Origin: Oxytricha trifallax
Taxonomy: Eukaryota; Ciliophora; Spirotrichea; Sporadotrichida; Oxytrichidae
Length of the DNA: 64,000 nt
Reading direction: 5' to 3'
NCBI GenBank assembly: GCA_000711775.1
Contig: ARYC01025379.1
Coordinates: 51,245-115,244, forward strand
This document shows positions 1 to 11,304 of the stretch, piece by piece. The stretch's first letter is position 1. Each line of letters opens with the position of its first letter. The notes beneath the pieces were generated by a model. It saw nothing but the letters and a program-made list of their open reading frames with translations, ran no database searches and was not told where the DNA came from. A program made the translations under genes and the position numbers.

Positions 1-59
1 AAGGTTAAAACTTAATTAGGAGCATATTAAATTTAAAAATGATTAATAAATTTACCTCC

Positions 60-130
60 AAATTAAGTTCAAACTTGATTTGGAGGACCTCCTAGAGAAA
101 CAAAACTTCATTAGGAGTATTTTAATTTAC
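60..130. promoter_or_regulatory. TBE divergent intergenic palindrome region
   Basis: Spacer between the divergent 22-kDa and 57-kDa genes. It contains the palindrome GGAGGACCTCC (82-92) among repeated TTAGGAG and AAATTAAGTTCAAACTT words. The same arrangement is found at 25.0-25.15 kb in copy 2 and, in diverged form, in copies 3 and 4. Conserved palindromes between divergent genes suggest a shared promoter or protein-binding site; this is inference. Confidence 0.45.
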
Positions 131-297
131 TAAAATGTTTAAAATTCTCATAAAATATGTCAACTTACAGTCTTTTATGGTTAGTTCATTTTCTTACCTC
201 TCAGCAAAGAATCTACCAGAGTGTCTTATACTCTACTATAATACTTTATCTCGGTAAATTTTATCATTATTATTATAAAATATATCAGAAAACTAAA

Positions 298-1699
298 ATG
301 AGGGCTAACAGAAGAGCGGTATTACTTGGATCAAACCAATAAAAGTTATCATTCCAGCAACCAAGAAAAGTAGAGACCAGAGACGCTTGCACTCAGTGGG
401 CGCCTACTTATGACACTTTTGACAAGTCAACCTTTGAGATTTAAATATAAATTAAGTAGGGGGTCATCATAGAAGCTGTGCAAATTGAGGAGGAGGTTAA
501 ATAACCTGGCATAGAGAATTGACTATCAATGCAAAGAATGCAATAAAGTTTTCCTCAACAAGTCAACTTACAAAAGACATTTGAGAGATTTACACAATGA
601 TATACCTAAGATATATCTCAAGCATCAAATGAAGGATGGGAAGTATATCTGTGAGTTTTGTGAGAAGCCATATTCTCATACAAAAGATCTCAAAGTGCAC
701 TTAAATAAAAAGCACAATCAAAGTTTTGTCCTTATTCATGAACCTACAGGGAATAGATTCCTATAAAAAAAAATAAAGAAATCCAGCCGAGTCTCTTAGA
801 GTTAAAGTATAGAAGTAAGTAAAAATGAAGAAAGCTGTCAAGAACTTTCCTGTCTCTGAGATAAACAAAATCATGGTTAAAATAGAGGCAATGAAGATTC
901 CCATATTAAAAATTATTGACTTAGATTCTTGCCTAAAAAGCTACCTCACTTTTGAAGAAAAAATAGAGAAGAGAGTCATCACTGATGAGTAATATGCCTA
1001 TAAATATATCCGTTCAATTACTTCCTTGCTGATGACAAGTTCTAAATGGAATTTGGTAATTAGTATTTACTCTATAACAGAGAAAGTTATGAGAGTGTAA
1101 GGATATTATTTAGCTAGATGCTATACTACTAGGAAAAGATCATGTTGCATTTAGACTTCCTCTCCTCGAGATGACTTACAGAGAATTTTTATCTGACAAT
1201 AGATGCCAAAGATAAATTGGCTAGATCGTGCAGCAAATAGTTGAGGATATTGAAGAGCTTCAAAAGCTTAACTATGTTCATAGAGACTTAAAGCCAGAGA
1301 ACATTATGATGGACTTTTAACCTCTTAGAGTTTATATTATTGATTTTGACAGAGCTCAAAGAGTGCAAGCCTCTGCATTAGGAAATGTATACGGTATTCA
1401 TGGATATTTCCCAGAGAGAGAGAGGACTGGAGAGATGGAGACACTTAATGGGATATATGGGCTCTAGCAGTAATAATAATAGAGAGCGACATTCCAAGAA
1501 ACGATTACTTCAGCTGCAGAGGTGAGAGAGATTTAATATCGATAAAAATAAAATAAATGGAGGTCTCAGAGAACTTGCATACTCAACTATTATCAAGCCA
1601 AGCTAAGAGAATTAACAAGCAATAGAAACAATCAAACATCAAATTAGAAAGATAAAATTCAGAGAACTGCCTCATGACTCTAAGCTTATGTTTGTGTGA
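298..1699 (+). pseudogene. TBE 57-kDa zinc-finger/protein kinase gene, frameshifted
   Basis: The product is the TBE 57-kDa protein: N-terminal C2H2 zinc fingers followed by a protein-kinase-like domain. Visible finger motifs include CKECNKVF and CEFCEKPY, each followed by paired His. The kinase part has the catalytic loop HRDLKPEN near 1280 and a DFG-like IIDFDRA near 1340, then YFPERE and DIWALA. The start is the ATG at 298, because the aligned copies at 24.8, 29.8 and 43.0 kb all begin at the matching MSAN/MSVN. The TGA at 1697 matches the stop of copy 2. The span is not a multiple of three, and frame changes near 520, 770 and 1030 break it. TAA and TAG occur repeatedly in frame as Gln. The gene's role in transposition is not established. 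Confidence 0.9.
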
Positions 1700-1739
1700 A
1701 ATATTTATAAAAACTCGCTTGTTATACTCACTTAAAATA

Positions 1740-1861
1740 CTAATATTTAAACATTAAACCCCTACATAAACCCTATTAAAACCCTAATAAAGTATGCACT
1801 AATAGTCTACTTTTATCAATCAAAAACTCAATCAAACTACTGAAAGGGTTTTGGGGTTTTG
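1740..1861. repeat. TBE terminal inverted repeat with telomeric end
   Basis: Terminal sequence of TBE copy 1. It contains AAACCCCTACATAAACC, a short AT-rich stretch, then CTGAAAGGGTTTTGGGGTTTT. The same block, in either orientation, forms both ends of copy 2 (23.2 and 27.3 kb), the right end of copy 4, and an isolated fragment at 32.3-32.4 kb. C4A4 telomere-like ends are the hallmark of TBEs. Confidence 0.9.
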
Positions 1862-2100
1862 AATGTAGAGCATTCTATTCCAATAATTATAAAAGAGCTA
1901 ATCACACTTTTGCTTCAAATGCAAATACAAAGAGTCGAATTAATAACTTTGATTTTGATAAGGCTCTTCTAAAGGCTTGCTAAGGTTTTCATGTCCAATG
2001 AAAGTATGATATAAATCATAATGGTGTCATCAATTTACAATTAATAATAGGAAATCGATAAATAATGAATTTATTATTAAGAAAATGGAAACCTATTATT
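1862..2100. other. Unassigned AT-rich spacer
   Basis: Short AT-rich interval between the TBE end and repeat A. No convincing coding segment seen. Confidence 0.5.
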
Positions 2101-2735
2101 AAATTAGAAAGTTAATTGCTAGGTGAGGTACCAATCTCATTTAGGACTTTCTAATAGAGCCTTATTTTATACTAAGGCCTACCGAGGGCAGGTAGGGGGT
2201 TGCTAGGTGCAACGCATTAAAGACCAGTCGGCGAGGTTCAATCTGTCAGCTACTACACTCCTCGAGTGAGCATGGACACAAGGATTTCCCTGCATTGATG
2301 AGTTTGACTGGCTTGAGTTCAGCTTCCTAGGTAATAGGTAGCAGGATGAAGGTACGCTTTGCCTTAAAAAGTGAGAAGACGAAAACTATCGAAGCAAACG
2401 ATAAGGATTTTTCTCCCATACCAGATTAGGGTGCTGAAGCTACCACAGCGAAAGGACAGGGATTATGTTTCCCACAGCGGTGGGACCGGTAAGCGCTTTT
2501 CTCCACTCCCTGTTAGTCTATTTGAATTCTACGAGCTCTATTGTCAGATTTTACTAACAACATCTTCATTTTAGGACGAGACTAGGCAATAGCGGAAGTG
2601 TTTATTCGGAGTTTTCTACTTCATGACTGCCACATCACGGAATTTGCCACGTCAACTGACTCAGATACGCCTTCGTCACGATTAAGATTGATGGTTTGAT
2701 TTTAGCATTAAACAGTGATATGGTAAATTTATTTG
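2101..2735 (+). repeat. Dispersed GC-rich repeat A, copy 1
   Basis: A roughly 630-bp unit, far richer in G and C than its surroundings, that recurs at 33050-33695 in the same orientation. Identity is high over blocks such as GAGGGCAGGTAGGGGGTTGC, GGATTTTTCTCCCA and GGGTGCTGAAGCTACCACAG. Both copies start with AAATTAGAAAGTTAATTGC and a potential stem (AGAAAGT pairing with ACTTTCT). No reading frame is kept between the copies, so a structured RNA or non-coding mobile element is more likely than a protein gene. GGTTCAATC near 2228 resembles a pol III B box, which would suit a SINE-like element, but no good A box is obvious. Unidentified. Confidence 0.75.
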
Positions 2736-2736
2736 A

Positions 2737-3117
2737 TTAAATCATAAGACACAAATTGGAAACCTATAGAGATCAACGCTGATGGACCAGTTACACTCAC
2801 AAAAAAGTAAGTTACAAAAATTTATTTTTATTTTTATAGAAGTCCAATCAAGTAAGAGCTGGTGTAGCAAAAGACAGACAACTCGCAGAAGAACTGAACA
2901 GAAGAGAAATTCAAAAAAAAGGAAATGTCCGATTATCTTAAGGAGAGTAAATAGACTAAGCAACGTTCTAATAATTCTTATTCATATTTTTAAAGTAAGT
3001 ATTTTATTTATGCTGCTTAAATTTTCATTTTAAATTAAATAATTTCACTTATTTTTCTTAATTCCTATTAGTTCAAAGTATTTATTTTCAATTTATCAAG
3101 CGTCTCCATTATGAAAG
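2737..3117 (+). CDS. Coding island (probable MDS) with a candidate IES
   Basis: Not recognised. From about 2737 a frame encodes a stretch ending IEINADGPVTLTKK. A 32-bp AT-rich segment (2808-2839) follows, bounded by AAG at 2805-2807 and 2840-2842. Removing that segment plus one AAG continues the protein in a new frame as SNQVRAGVAKDRQLAEELNR, which is typical coding composition. A GT-AG intron reading of the same interval is also possible but gives a poorer continuation. Further downstream the frame is uncertain; AAAGTA at about 2995 and 3076 could be another pointer pair. No start codon is evident and no family was identified. Confidence 0.5.
2808..2839. other. Candidate IES, pointer AAG
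   Basis: A 32-bp segment, almost entirely A and T, between two AAG triplets inside a coding island. Removal of 35 bp joins two well-composed coding frames. Short pointers of this kind are common in non-scrambled spirotrich genes, but a 3-bp repeat is weak evidence on its own. Confidence 0.45.
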
Positions 3118-3685
3118 TTTAGCTATAATAATTCTCATAGTTATGAGTTAATTGAGTATATTTATTAAGAGCTAATTGTTCGAGATTTTTTCACATTGTC
3201 TGAATCTCAGATAGGTTGCATGTTGAGATCCTATTTTAGGCAGCTGAGGCCCTACTTTTTAGAAACCTCTCCTTGCCTTTCAGCTTGAAGCTCGCTTTAT
3301 TCTTGTAGCAACTGTGATAGTTTTCGGATGTAGTATGATTGTTCCATGAATATATTATGTATCTTGAACTTAAATCTTCTCCACATTTATTAATTCAGTG
3401 CTGAAAACAAATCTTATCAATTACTATTTTTTGACTTATCAATTTTATGAGTTTGCTTGAAAATTTTATTTGAGTTCTGGGTTCTGTTATAATTCGGAAA
3501 GTAAGAGTTGATTTGGCATCTACAAGTATTTAAGTTCATGATTTCTTGGAAATTTAGAGAATTTGTATATTTTTTATAAGAAAACGATAAGAACTAAGTG
3601 GAATCTCCCGAGACAATAGTGTTTTTGCTAAGAGTATTTCATAACTTGTTAGTGGAATTCTTATTTGTTCCATTAACTCTAAATC
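3118..3685. other. AT-rich interval, no gene assigned
   Basis: No frame with convincing coding character was found. It may hold a 5' untranslated region for the ORF starting at 3686. Confidence 0.4.
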
Positions 3686-3853
3686 ATGAATCAATGCACC
3701 CCTCGCAACTACAAGAGTAAAATAGTCTATTTGGATAATAAAAGCTCAGAATATTCTTTAAAATATGCAGAAGTTCCTCAACAATAGCAACTTGATTTAA
3801 GAGAGTTTAGATCAAAGATTCAAAGCAAGCGGATCTCTACAACTTCCTGGTGA
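3686..3853 (+). CDS. Coding island, probable first segment of a gene
   Basis: Starts at the ATG at 3686 and runs to the TGA at 3851 as MNQCTPRNYKSKIVYLDNK and onward, with a Gln run partly encoded by TAG. Composition is protein-like and the ATG follows an AT-rich leader. It may be the 5' segment of the gene continuing at 3978-4577. The interval 3854-3977 contains a second possible excision or splice region (GTAAGT at 3935 to ATAG at 3962) whose reading frame could not be settled. No family was recognised. Confidence 0.45.
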
Positions 3854-3977
3854 TTGAGCGTTAAGCTAATTTACCTAGATTTATGCAGATTAATTCATAT
3901 TTTTTCTTAAATTCTCAGAAGAGAGAGAAAAGTAAGTTTCCAATTTTTATTTTATTTTTATAGTAAATTAGGCGTGA

Positions 3978-4577
3978 CTAAATGAAGGTCTCAATGATTT
4001 AAGGTCTCGTGATTTCTAACCTTATAGAGTTTTTTAGTATTCTGAGCCACTATTATTCCTTCCTGATGAAAGAGACAGGAAAATACTTGACCATTATTGG
4101 GTTGGTGATATTTTAAATACTCTCAGATAAAGTGAATTGGATGTTTTGATAAGTACAGCCTAACTACAATCAATTCAAAAATAGTAGCAGAATCAGGGAT
4201 TTTCTATTTAAATAAGATAAGAGTTCTTAGAAGCTTACTAGAAGTGTCTCCATTTCAATCGTAAGTCATAATATATAAACAATCTAACTGTAGCCCATAG
4301 AGGAAGAGCTGTAACACTTCTTAAAGAAAAATTCGAAGAGACGCCGTCGTAGATAAGAGTGCGAAGATACTAAACATGATGAGCAAATGACGAGATATGA
4401 TAAGTCTCAGTAGTTACTCCAAGTGAAATGTCTAAATTCGTATTACAATCAGCTTTGCAAATACAGCCGTCGAGTTTAATTCAAAACCAAAGACCTGAAC
4501 AATAGCCAAAACTTTTCAATATTGGAGCGATGCCATTTTCTTCTCAGAGTTTGAATTAAGTCCAATTCAATATTTGA
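3978..4577 (+). CDS. Coding island with candidate IES (pointer GATA)
   Basis: Not recognised. A frame opening at 3978 encodes about 130 residues (for example FLPDERDRKILDHYWVGDIL) to 4369, then meets three in-frame TGA codons between 4377 and 4400. The tetranucleotide GATA occurs at 4366-4369 and 4399-4402. Removing the 33 bp between equivalent positions deletes all three TGAs and continues in frame as VSVVTPSEMSKFVLQSALQI, rich in Gln and Ser, to a TGA at 4575. That is what an IES between two MDSs would look like. The protein is hydrophilic with a Gln-rich tail and no identified domain. Confidence 0.6.
4370..4398. other. Candidate IES, pointer GATA
   Basis: A 29-bp segment between GATA at 4366-4369 and 4399-4402. 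It contains three stop codons (TGA) in the flanking reading frame. Excision of 33 bp (segment plus one pointer) restores an open frame across the junction. Confidence 0.6.
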
Positions 4578-7370
4578 TTGTCGAACTATGTATAGAGGCT
4601 TATATTTACTTTCACTACAGATACGGAAATTATAAAACAACTTCATGTTACGACAACAAAAGTCCTCTATAGTTCTTAAAATATTCACTAAAGCACAAGT
4701 AATTTCAAAGCAAACTTATTGTTTCACAGCATATTTAGTTAAATAACTCTGTGCAAATGCAGGAAAACATGACTGTTCGGGAAGGGAAATTATATCATTA
4801 GATTCAGAAATAGTTGGATAGAAAAAAGATAATGTAGACATTAACTTAGCGGTTTGTATTAGTTTATGTAATGTCTAAGTAAGTCAAATAAAATGCGGGA
4901 GAGTTGAAAAGAACAACTATTCGTAATTACTGCAATTATTGATTAATTATTGCTGATTATTGGCGTAGATTTAGTTGTAAAGCGGAGATGGTCAATTGTT
5001 AATAAATTACTGTCTAGTGGTGATGAGGAGATAATTTTAATGTCTTGTATCTGTTACTATGGTTGTGAGTGTACCATTCCTGTTAATCATATAACAATTG
5101 ATCTTGTTAGCTGTGAGGATTTGTGCCGCCTAAGTTGTAATTTGTTAATAGGTGGAAGTAATCGATTTAATAAATAGCTGGAATTTTCTATATGTGTCCT
5201 TATGTGGCCTTCTGATGTAGAAATTATAATATCCCCTGAATTACTAATTTAATTTTGATACTTAGATGGTGCATTTACCTTGGGTAGTTCTAATGATGCT
5301 AATTTTTATTTAACTGATTTTTGCAATTCTCTTTGTGGTGAGTGACTTTGCGCTCTGTTTTTAAAAACTGCACTAATCATCAAATCTCTTATGATTAGTG
5401 AATATCTTATTATTAATTGCATTTAAATTTGGCGGACTACTTGTGTCACTATTGATGTTGTTAATAACCTGTATCTAGTCCCATTTTAAGTTATTGCATT
5501 TGAATTGACGTCATTTGAATTGTCTTCAATTACATTTAGATCATAATTGGGTATGCCTCTTCTCTACAAAAAAATATTTCTATCCCTCCTCCGATTTCAT
5601 TTTAAGGGGATTGCTAAGAGTTGTTACCACAGTCATTGGTAGTGTTGTGATTTATTATTTGAGGTAAATTTCTCTTGAGCTAATTTTGATTGGGTTAAGC
5701 CTATTACTGATACTAGAGTAATTTATTTGAGTTTATGTTATTTAGAATGCTGAGGTTTTTAATTTTTAGGAGAACTTTTAAGTCCTTCCTTTAATTTTGA
5801 TACTCTGGTGGTGCATTTATCTTGGATTGTTCTAAAGGCGCTAGTATTATGTAACTGGTTTCCCCAATTCACTAAGTGAAGAGTGAGTAATCAATGGATG
5901 CTGAATTTTTAAAAATCAAAATTATTTATTTCGTCAATAATTTTGTCATTTATTATGAAGCAGCTCGATATATAAGAAGAGGTTATTTTGAAACTGAGAG
6001 CCTCAATGATGATTCTTAATACTATAATAGAAATTCTAAGATCATAGATAGTTTGGTTTTAATATTTTGAAAGCCCTAACCATTCATTTTTCAAAAGATC
6101 AAAAGGGTTCAAGATTTCATGCTAGCTTCTTTCTTTGTATTTATCTTATTATTATTATTAGTATTATAATTATAGTTTTTAGTGCTACCTTATTCTGTTG
6201 GATCTTCGTTTGAAGAACAATATTAGTTTAATTACTTCAAAGAGTCAGTAAATTTTCTTGCAACAGTTGGAGATAAAGAGAAGATGAATTTATTCTTAAG
6301 AAATCCAGTTTGTGAGTTGCGCATTTGATTAATTTAAGATTTCATTGATGTTAATATCTATTACTATTTTCTAATGGAGTCCACAAAGTGTAATTATTGG
6401 TTCCGTTCCTCAGATAACAATAGGTGAAACACTCTGTAGAGCTTCTTACTTTAAATATGAGTCTCGATTTAATGGATTAAAGACTAGTTGATAATCTAGG
6501 TCCTCTACCTTTTTTTTTAAAGTTATTTTCATCGAATTCTTTAATCAACACTCTTGCACCTTGATTTTAAGAATTTTCATTAAACTCTAAATAAGTGCAG
6601 AAAATGAATGCTCATCCTCCTATACAGAAATGTTCTTTGACTAAGGATTCATAAATTTACTCGTCTTATTAATTTGACTTACAAGTTTATTCTTCACTTG
6701 GGCCAGCTTCTACTATTATGAAACAATTAAACTCTGTGATCGGAATTTATTACTCGCCTCCTACTACTAATACCTATATTTTATGATTATAATTATGGAC
6801 GAGTCAAGCAAATCCAATAGCGAAAATTTAATTACTTGAAAGTATATCTGTGGTGCCATCTATAATTTCCTCATTCAAGAATAACTCTTAAATTCCCCAC
6901 AGAACTTTTCAAAATTTATGAATAGTAAATGCTGCAGATAATTTTGTCTCCGAATCTTGCATGAAGTTGCTTCGTTTGGTCTCCTGAACTCAAACCCTTA
7001 TTTAATTTACCTCGGGAATAAAATAGGTAACTCTCCTAAATTCTCAAGCTCTGCCCATAATCAAAAGAGCTCACAGCATTGGTCTTTTAAGATTTTAAAT
7101 AAAACAGAGACGAGCTTTAAGCAAGGTTGCTGTTGCTACTACGAATGTTTTGAGATATTGGCTGTCACTTAATCTATATTCTTTCTGCTTCTCCTATAAA
7201 CAATACACTTTCATATTTAATGGTGCATTACTAAGCACAATTCTCCATCCTTATTTTTATTTTTCCGTTATTTTAATATTCTGGCGCAATAAGAGTCACT
7301 TTGTCGTAAGAAACTTCTATGTTGTTCGCTCTTGTATAAAAATATTTGTTATCAACATATGAATGTCAAA
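4578..7370. other. AT-rich region with weak coding remnants
   Basis: A T-rich region with several open stretches but no recognisable family. The word GATACT followed by GGTGCATTTA(C/T)CTTGG and ATTGTTCTAA-like text appears near 5258 and again near 5797, a diverged local duplication. Frames such as VLPYSVGSSFEEQYQFNYF (about 6183-6328) and a Ser/Cys-rich run at 6610-7170 have protein-like composition but are broken by TGA. These could be small MDSs or decayed gene pieces. No start, stop or family could be supported. Confidence 0.3.
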
Positions 7371-8380
7371 ATGGAGTCTGCTAATAACTTTGCTTTGACT
7401 AACTCCAATTTGCAGAGCTCTAACATCTATTGAATGTACAAAATTAGCGCTTAAAAGACTAGCTTAATACTTTCAAAGAATAAATCTATTTCCTTATAAA
7501 TGTTTATTTCTTCATAGATGAAACAAAGATTTAAAATATAGTTATAATAAGAAATAGGGCTTTAAATTAATATATTAATCGGCAAAAAATGAAAAGTACT
7601 GTAAAGATTTTAAAAATGGGCTATAAATTAGGAAAAAAGTATATCATATACTAAAGAAAGATAATTTCACTAATGCTTCCATATATTATTATCTTTTAAA
7701 TTACATAATATAGAAAATATCCACCATTCAAATTTTATAATTAACAAGTCTGGGATTTTACTTAGAATATTATAAAATCATTAAGCGACATGAATCATTC
7801 GAGAATAAAGTTTACAAAAGATAAATCCACTTTTAGAAATCTTTACATACCCCATAGACAAATCCTAAACCTTTTTTGTTGATTTTCTCATCAACACATA
7901 TTTTTATAGAACATAATTATCACTTATTTTGGCTTAGATAGAGGATTGATTTTATTCGAAGAGTGATTTATACAATTACCTAAATTTCCTGTAAGTGTAA
8001 TAATATCCTTGATTACTTGAATTTTTAATAATTAAATTAATTAATTTTATTTAAATAATAAAATTAATTCAGTCATGTTTAAATATTAATTATTGATTTT
8101 TATATTTTATATATAAATACCATTAATTTTTGTTTGAAAAATTTCCGAGGACTCTTCTAAATTAATATATTGTATAAAATAATTTTAATTTATAAGTAAT
8201 TATTTATTAGATAAAGTTTGACTTATACTAATATTTTAAGTCTTATATCTCTAATTATGAATTATTAAAAATATTAATAATTTCATAATTTTCGTTGATA
8301 TAATCTTTGACAGTTATAGTGGGTTACCATCTTTTTCACTCAAGAAAACAAGTCAGATAATATTATAGGTTTTATTGGTA
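7371..8380. other. AT-rich DNA, nothing seen
   Basis: Very AT-rich with no convincing coding frame, RNA gene or inverted repeat by eye. Confidence 0.5.
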
Positions 8381-8384
8381 AGTA

Positions 8385-8916
8385 TAATAGAACTACTTAA
8401 ATTAGCTGATATAATTTACGAGTAGGTTCCCTCATACCCTGTGCTTTCAGTAAGCAAGGTTTATAGCCAACTTATGAATGACGAGATCCTAGCCAAATTC
8501 TTATACATATACAAAGAATTCTTAAATGAGCTCCCATTTAAGAGATTATCTTTAGGATCATAGGCACATGTGGACTTAGTGTTTTTAAGGCTTGCTACAT
8601 TCATAGCATTAGTTTATTATTCGAGGTCAAATCGAAAAGGAAAATAATGACAAAATTGAAATAAATTAAGCGCTACTCAAAGAACTAGAGGGATTGCCAG
8701 ATTTTTCAAGTACTTCATTTATTTTTAAAAAAGAAAAGGAAGGCTCTGTTATTATTGTAACAATCCAGTTGATAGAAATAAAATATGAAGAAAATATTTG
8801 GAATTTCTTGCAATTATTACCAATAGTACATGCCTTATATTAAAAATTAGCAGAGATAAGAATATGTAATAATCGGTTTGCTAAGGTCTTCACAAGTAAA
8901 GGATTTCAATAGTGAT
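8385..8916 (+). CDS. Coding island, two frames joined near 8620
   Basis: Not recognised. A frame from about 8385 runs to the TGA at 8648 and encodes, for example, SQLMNDEILAKFLYIYKEF. An overlapping frame from about 8605 to 8914 encodes text such as ALLKELEGLPDFSSTSFIF and NIWNFLQLLPIVHALYQKLA. The two read as successive parts of one helical protein with a one-base frame change at about 8620, caused either by a sequence lesion or by a short IES. No start codon is certain. Confidence 0.45.
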
Positions 8917-9361
8917 ATATCATTAATACATAAACTTGAGTATTGAAATGATTTAAATAAAAATTATATCAAACTTAAATAAAGATTATTCATTTTAATA
9001 ATATGTCTGATTCAGTATTCATGATTTTCATTTGCTATATTTTTTCTAAAATTATCTATATTGGTGTATGTAAGTCAACCTAAATATTCGGTGTGGCATA
9101 GATATTTAACAAATCTTCTTAACCCTTGAAAATCTTATTTATACAATTGAAGCTTGAAAAATATAATGCATTATGTATTAACCTTTAACCTCGATCATAA
9201 GCAAGATTATTTACTATTTTTTATGGAGTCTTCTGGGGTTAGCAATGAATATTATTAAGATTTAGCCTATATACTTAAACTTAAGTTGTTAAAATCTTAA
9301 AAAAATGTGGTTTTTTTTAATAAAAAACTTTTTTATAACATAAGTTTCAAATCTACAATCG

Positions 9362-9935
9362 GTGCTTACCATGTTCAAGCCTGTAACTGTATTCAATTTT
9401 ATCTCTTATTTATTCAGGATTTTGTATTTGCAACTTCCTCACATGGATCGAAAGAGATTTGATAACCTTTTATATAATCTCATAAAAAAAAATGATTCTG
9501 AACCCCTATTAGTAAAATTCAGGAATTTTCTCATAAGTTTCTATCTAAGAACCATAAAACATTTACTTATTCCTCAGTCGTGTCATTTTATAGTTACTTC
9601 TCGCAATATTTAATGTTATACCACGACCTTGATAAGGTGAATTAAAATGATAAAGGGCTCATCCTTGACTTTGAGTAACTCCTAAGAAAAATTTTAACTC
9701 TCTATATCAAAGATTAATTCTATTCAGTGAGCTTATGTTGGTTGCTACAAGGAATTTAAAGCTGTTAAATAGTTACTTAGTTACAGTTTTGCTTATTTTT
9801 ATCAATTTAAAAGGAAAATCACGTTATTTTTAAATAAAGACCTCTCCTTAATTCATAATCCTGGCTTTAATTTCTACACTATTGCATGTAGTTCATGCTG
9901 TTGCAAGTGTCAATGTATGTCCTTCAGCAGTATTA
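9362..9935 (+). CDS. Coding island, two overlapping frames
   Basis: A frame from the ATG at 9370 encodes a Leu/Phe-rich helical segment with text such as KFRNFLISFYLRT and stops at a TGA after 9900 only through a switch of frame. A second frame (about 9540-9950) encodes YFSQYLMLYHDLDKVNQNDK and continues about 100 residues. The combination suggests a helical-repeat protein in pieces. No family can be assigned from these motifs. Coding status rests on composition and on length without TGA. Confidence 0.35.
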
Positions 9936-9959
9936 TTAGCTATGAAATCAATCATTTAA

Positions 9960-11300
9960 GTCCCTATTGCAAATATTTATCATTTTTTACTTTAATCATG
10001 AATATCAATTAATCAATTTCGTTAATAAAATTAAATATTTTATAATTTTTATATTGATTATAACTTGTTAAAAATAGTGTCACATCCATTTGACAAGGTT
10101 AAACAATATATATATTATTTGATATAGGATAAATTTTCTTGAAACTATTCGACAAAAGATATGAATGATATATTGCAACCAATAAAATAGTTTCCTTTAT
10201 ATAAGTTTTTTATAAAATGAAGACGATTTGATTTTATTTGTGAAATATAAATTGTAATTTTTTTATTTATTTAAAATTTCGAAATAAATTTTTTTTACAT
10301 ATTCTATTCTTCATTTAAATTATTTTAAGAGTATTATGTTTTTTAATAAAATTTTAATACTAAATAGGCAATTAAATGCTTATAATTCTTATAAAAATAT
10401 AACTAATAATTTGAATACAATTGGTGATTTTAATGAATAGCATTTAAATATAAATAAAAACCAATTTAATATCATATAGCAACTACCTTAACCACATTTA
10501 TAATTTATTTTAAATTAAAAGAATAGCCCAAATAAAATAAAGATAAATGATAACACATTCATTATAATAAACAACAATAAATATATTGATTTTTTTAATG
10601 ATTTTAAGTAATAATACCATGAAATGTTAGAACTATAATTACTTTTATCTAGATTCAATTCAATTTATAATCTATTTAAAATTTAATATCTTATGTATTT
10701 GTACATTTAGTATGAAATTATAAAATAAATAGGTGAGGGAGGTATATTAAAGCTTTATTTTACTTATATTAATTTAACAAAATTTAATAAAATCATAAAG
10801 AGTAGAGTGTTTTTAATTAAAACCATATATATATATATATATGCTGGAGAATAGGTTCTTTTAAAAAGACATTTGATGCAAATGAAATAAATTTCTATCA
10901 ATAAGGACTTTAAAATATAACTGCCAATGAAATATTACGAGATTAAACTCGGCGATATTTATTTCAGTTGTTTTAACAAAATAATTAATTAAAAATCAAT
11001 TGTATCAATTTTATTTGAATAATCTTATTATATATATATATATATAGATCATGGAATTTTAAATATCTTCAACAAATATTCAATGGAGTTCTTACCATTT
11101 TAAATAATTAAGAAATAATTTGATCAGCATTTCGTATTTTACAGAGTTCTTCACTTTCTTATCTTCCACTATACCATTCTATCTTTCTTCATCTTGCTCT
11201 TTTGTGCTTTATCTTCTATACTAACTGAAAATGTTTACGATTTTTATCATCGATTCAAGTAAACATAAATATATTATTAAATTAATCTATGTTAAGTTAA
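9960..11300. other. AT-rich DNA, nothing seen
   Basis: Highly AT-rich and includes TA microsatellites near 10830 and 11035. No gene, RNA or inverted repeat was supported. Confidence 0.55.
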
Positions 11301-11304
11301 ATAG

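Larger units (their letters stand above)
1..1861 (+). mobile_element. TBE transposon copy 1, right-hand part
   Basis: This is the right part of a Telomere-Bearing Element of the Oxytricha type; the left part lies outside the window. It starts in the spacer between the 22-kDa and 57-kDa genes, contains the 57-kDa zinc-finger/kinase gene on the + strand, and ends in G4T4 telomere-like sequence at about 1847-1861. It can be aligned over its whole visible length with the reverse complement of the full-length copy at 23.2-25.1 kb. The flank after the end begins AAT, which fits the ANT target known for TBEs. Orientation is opposite to copy 2. Confidence 0.93.

Noticed and set aside
157-342. An upstream extension of the TBE 57-kDa gene (MSTYS... 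start) in copies 1 and 2
   Set aside because: It is in frame and open, but copies 3 and 4 do not preserve it and all four share the later MSAN/MSVN start. Treated as leader.
2101-2735. Repeat A as an rRNA, SRP RNA or RNase P RNA gene
   Set aside because: None of the core conserved motifs of those RNAs could be matched; left as an unidentified repeat.
2807-2839. A 33-nt GT-AG intron at this place
   Set aside because: Splicing it leaves a poorly composed frame that soon meets TGA, while removal between AAG repeats gives a better continuation. Kept as a candidate IES.
9362-9613. Assignment of the 9.4-kb coding island to exportin/CRM1
   Set aside because: Only a loose resemblance of a short helical stretch; no diagnostic motif.
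10828-11046. TA microsatellites as an origin or regulatory region
   Set aside because: Simple (TA)n tracts are expected in DNA this AT-rich and have no associated structure.
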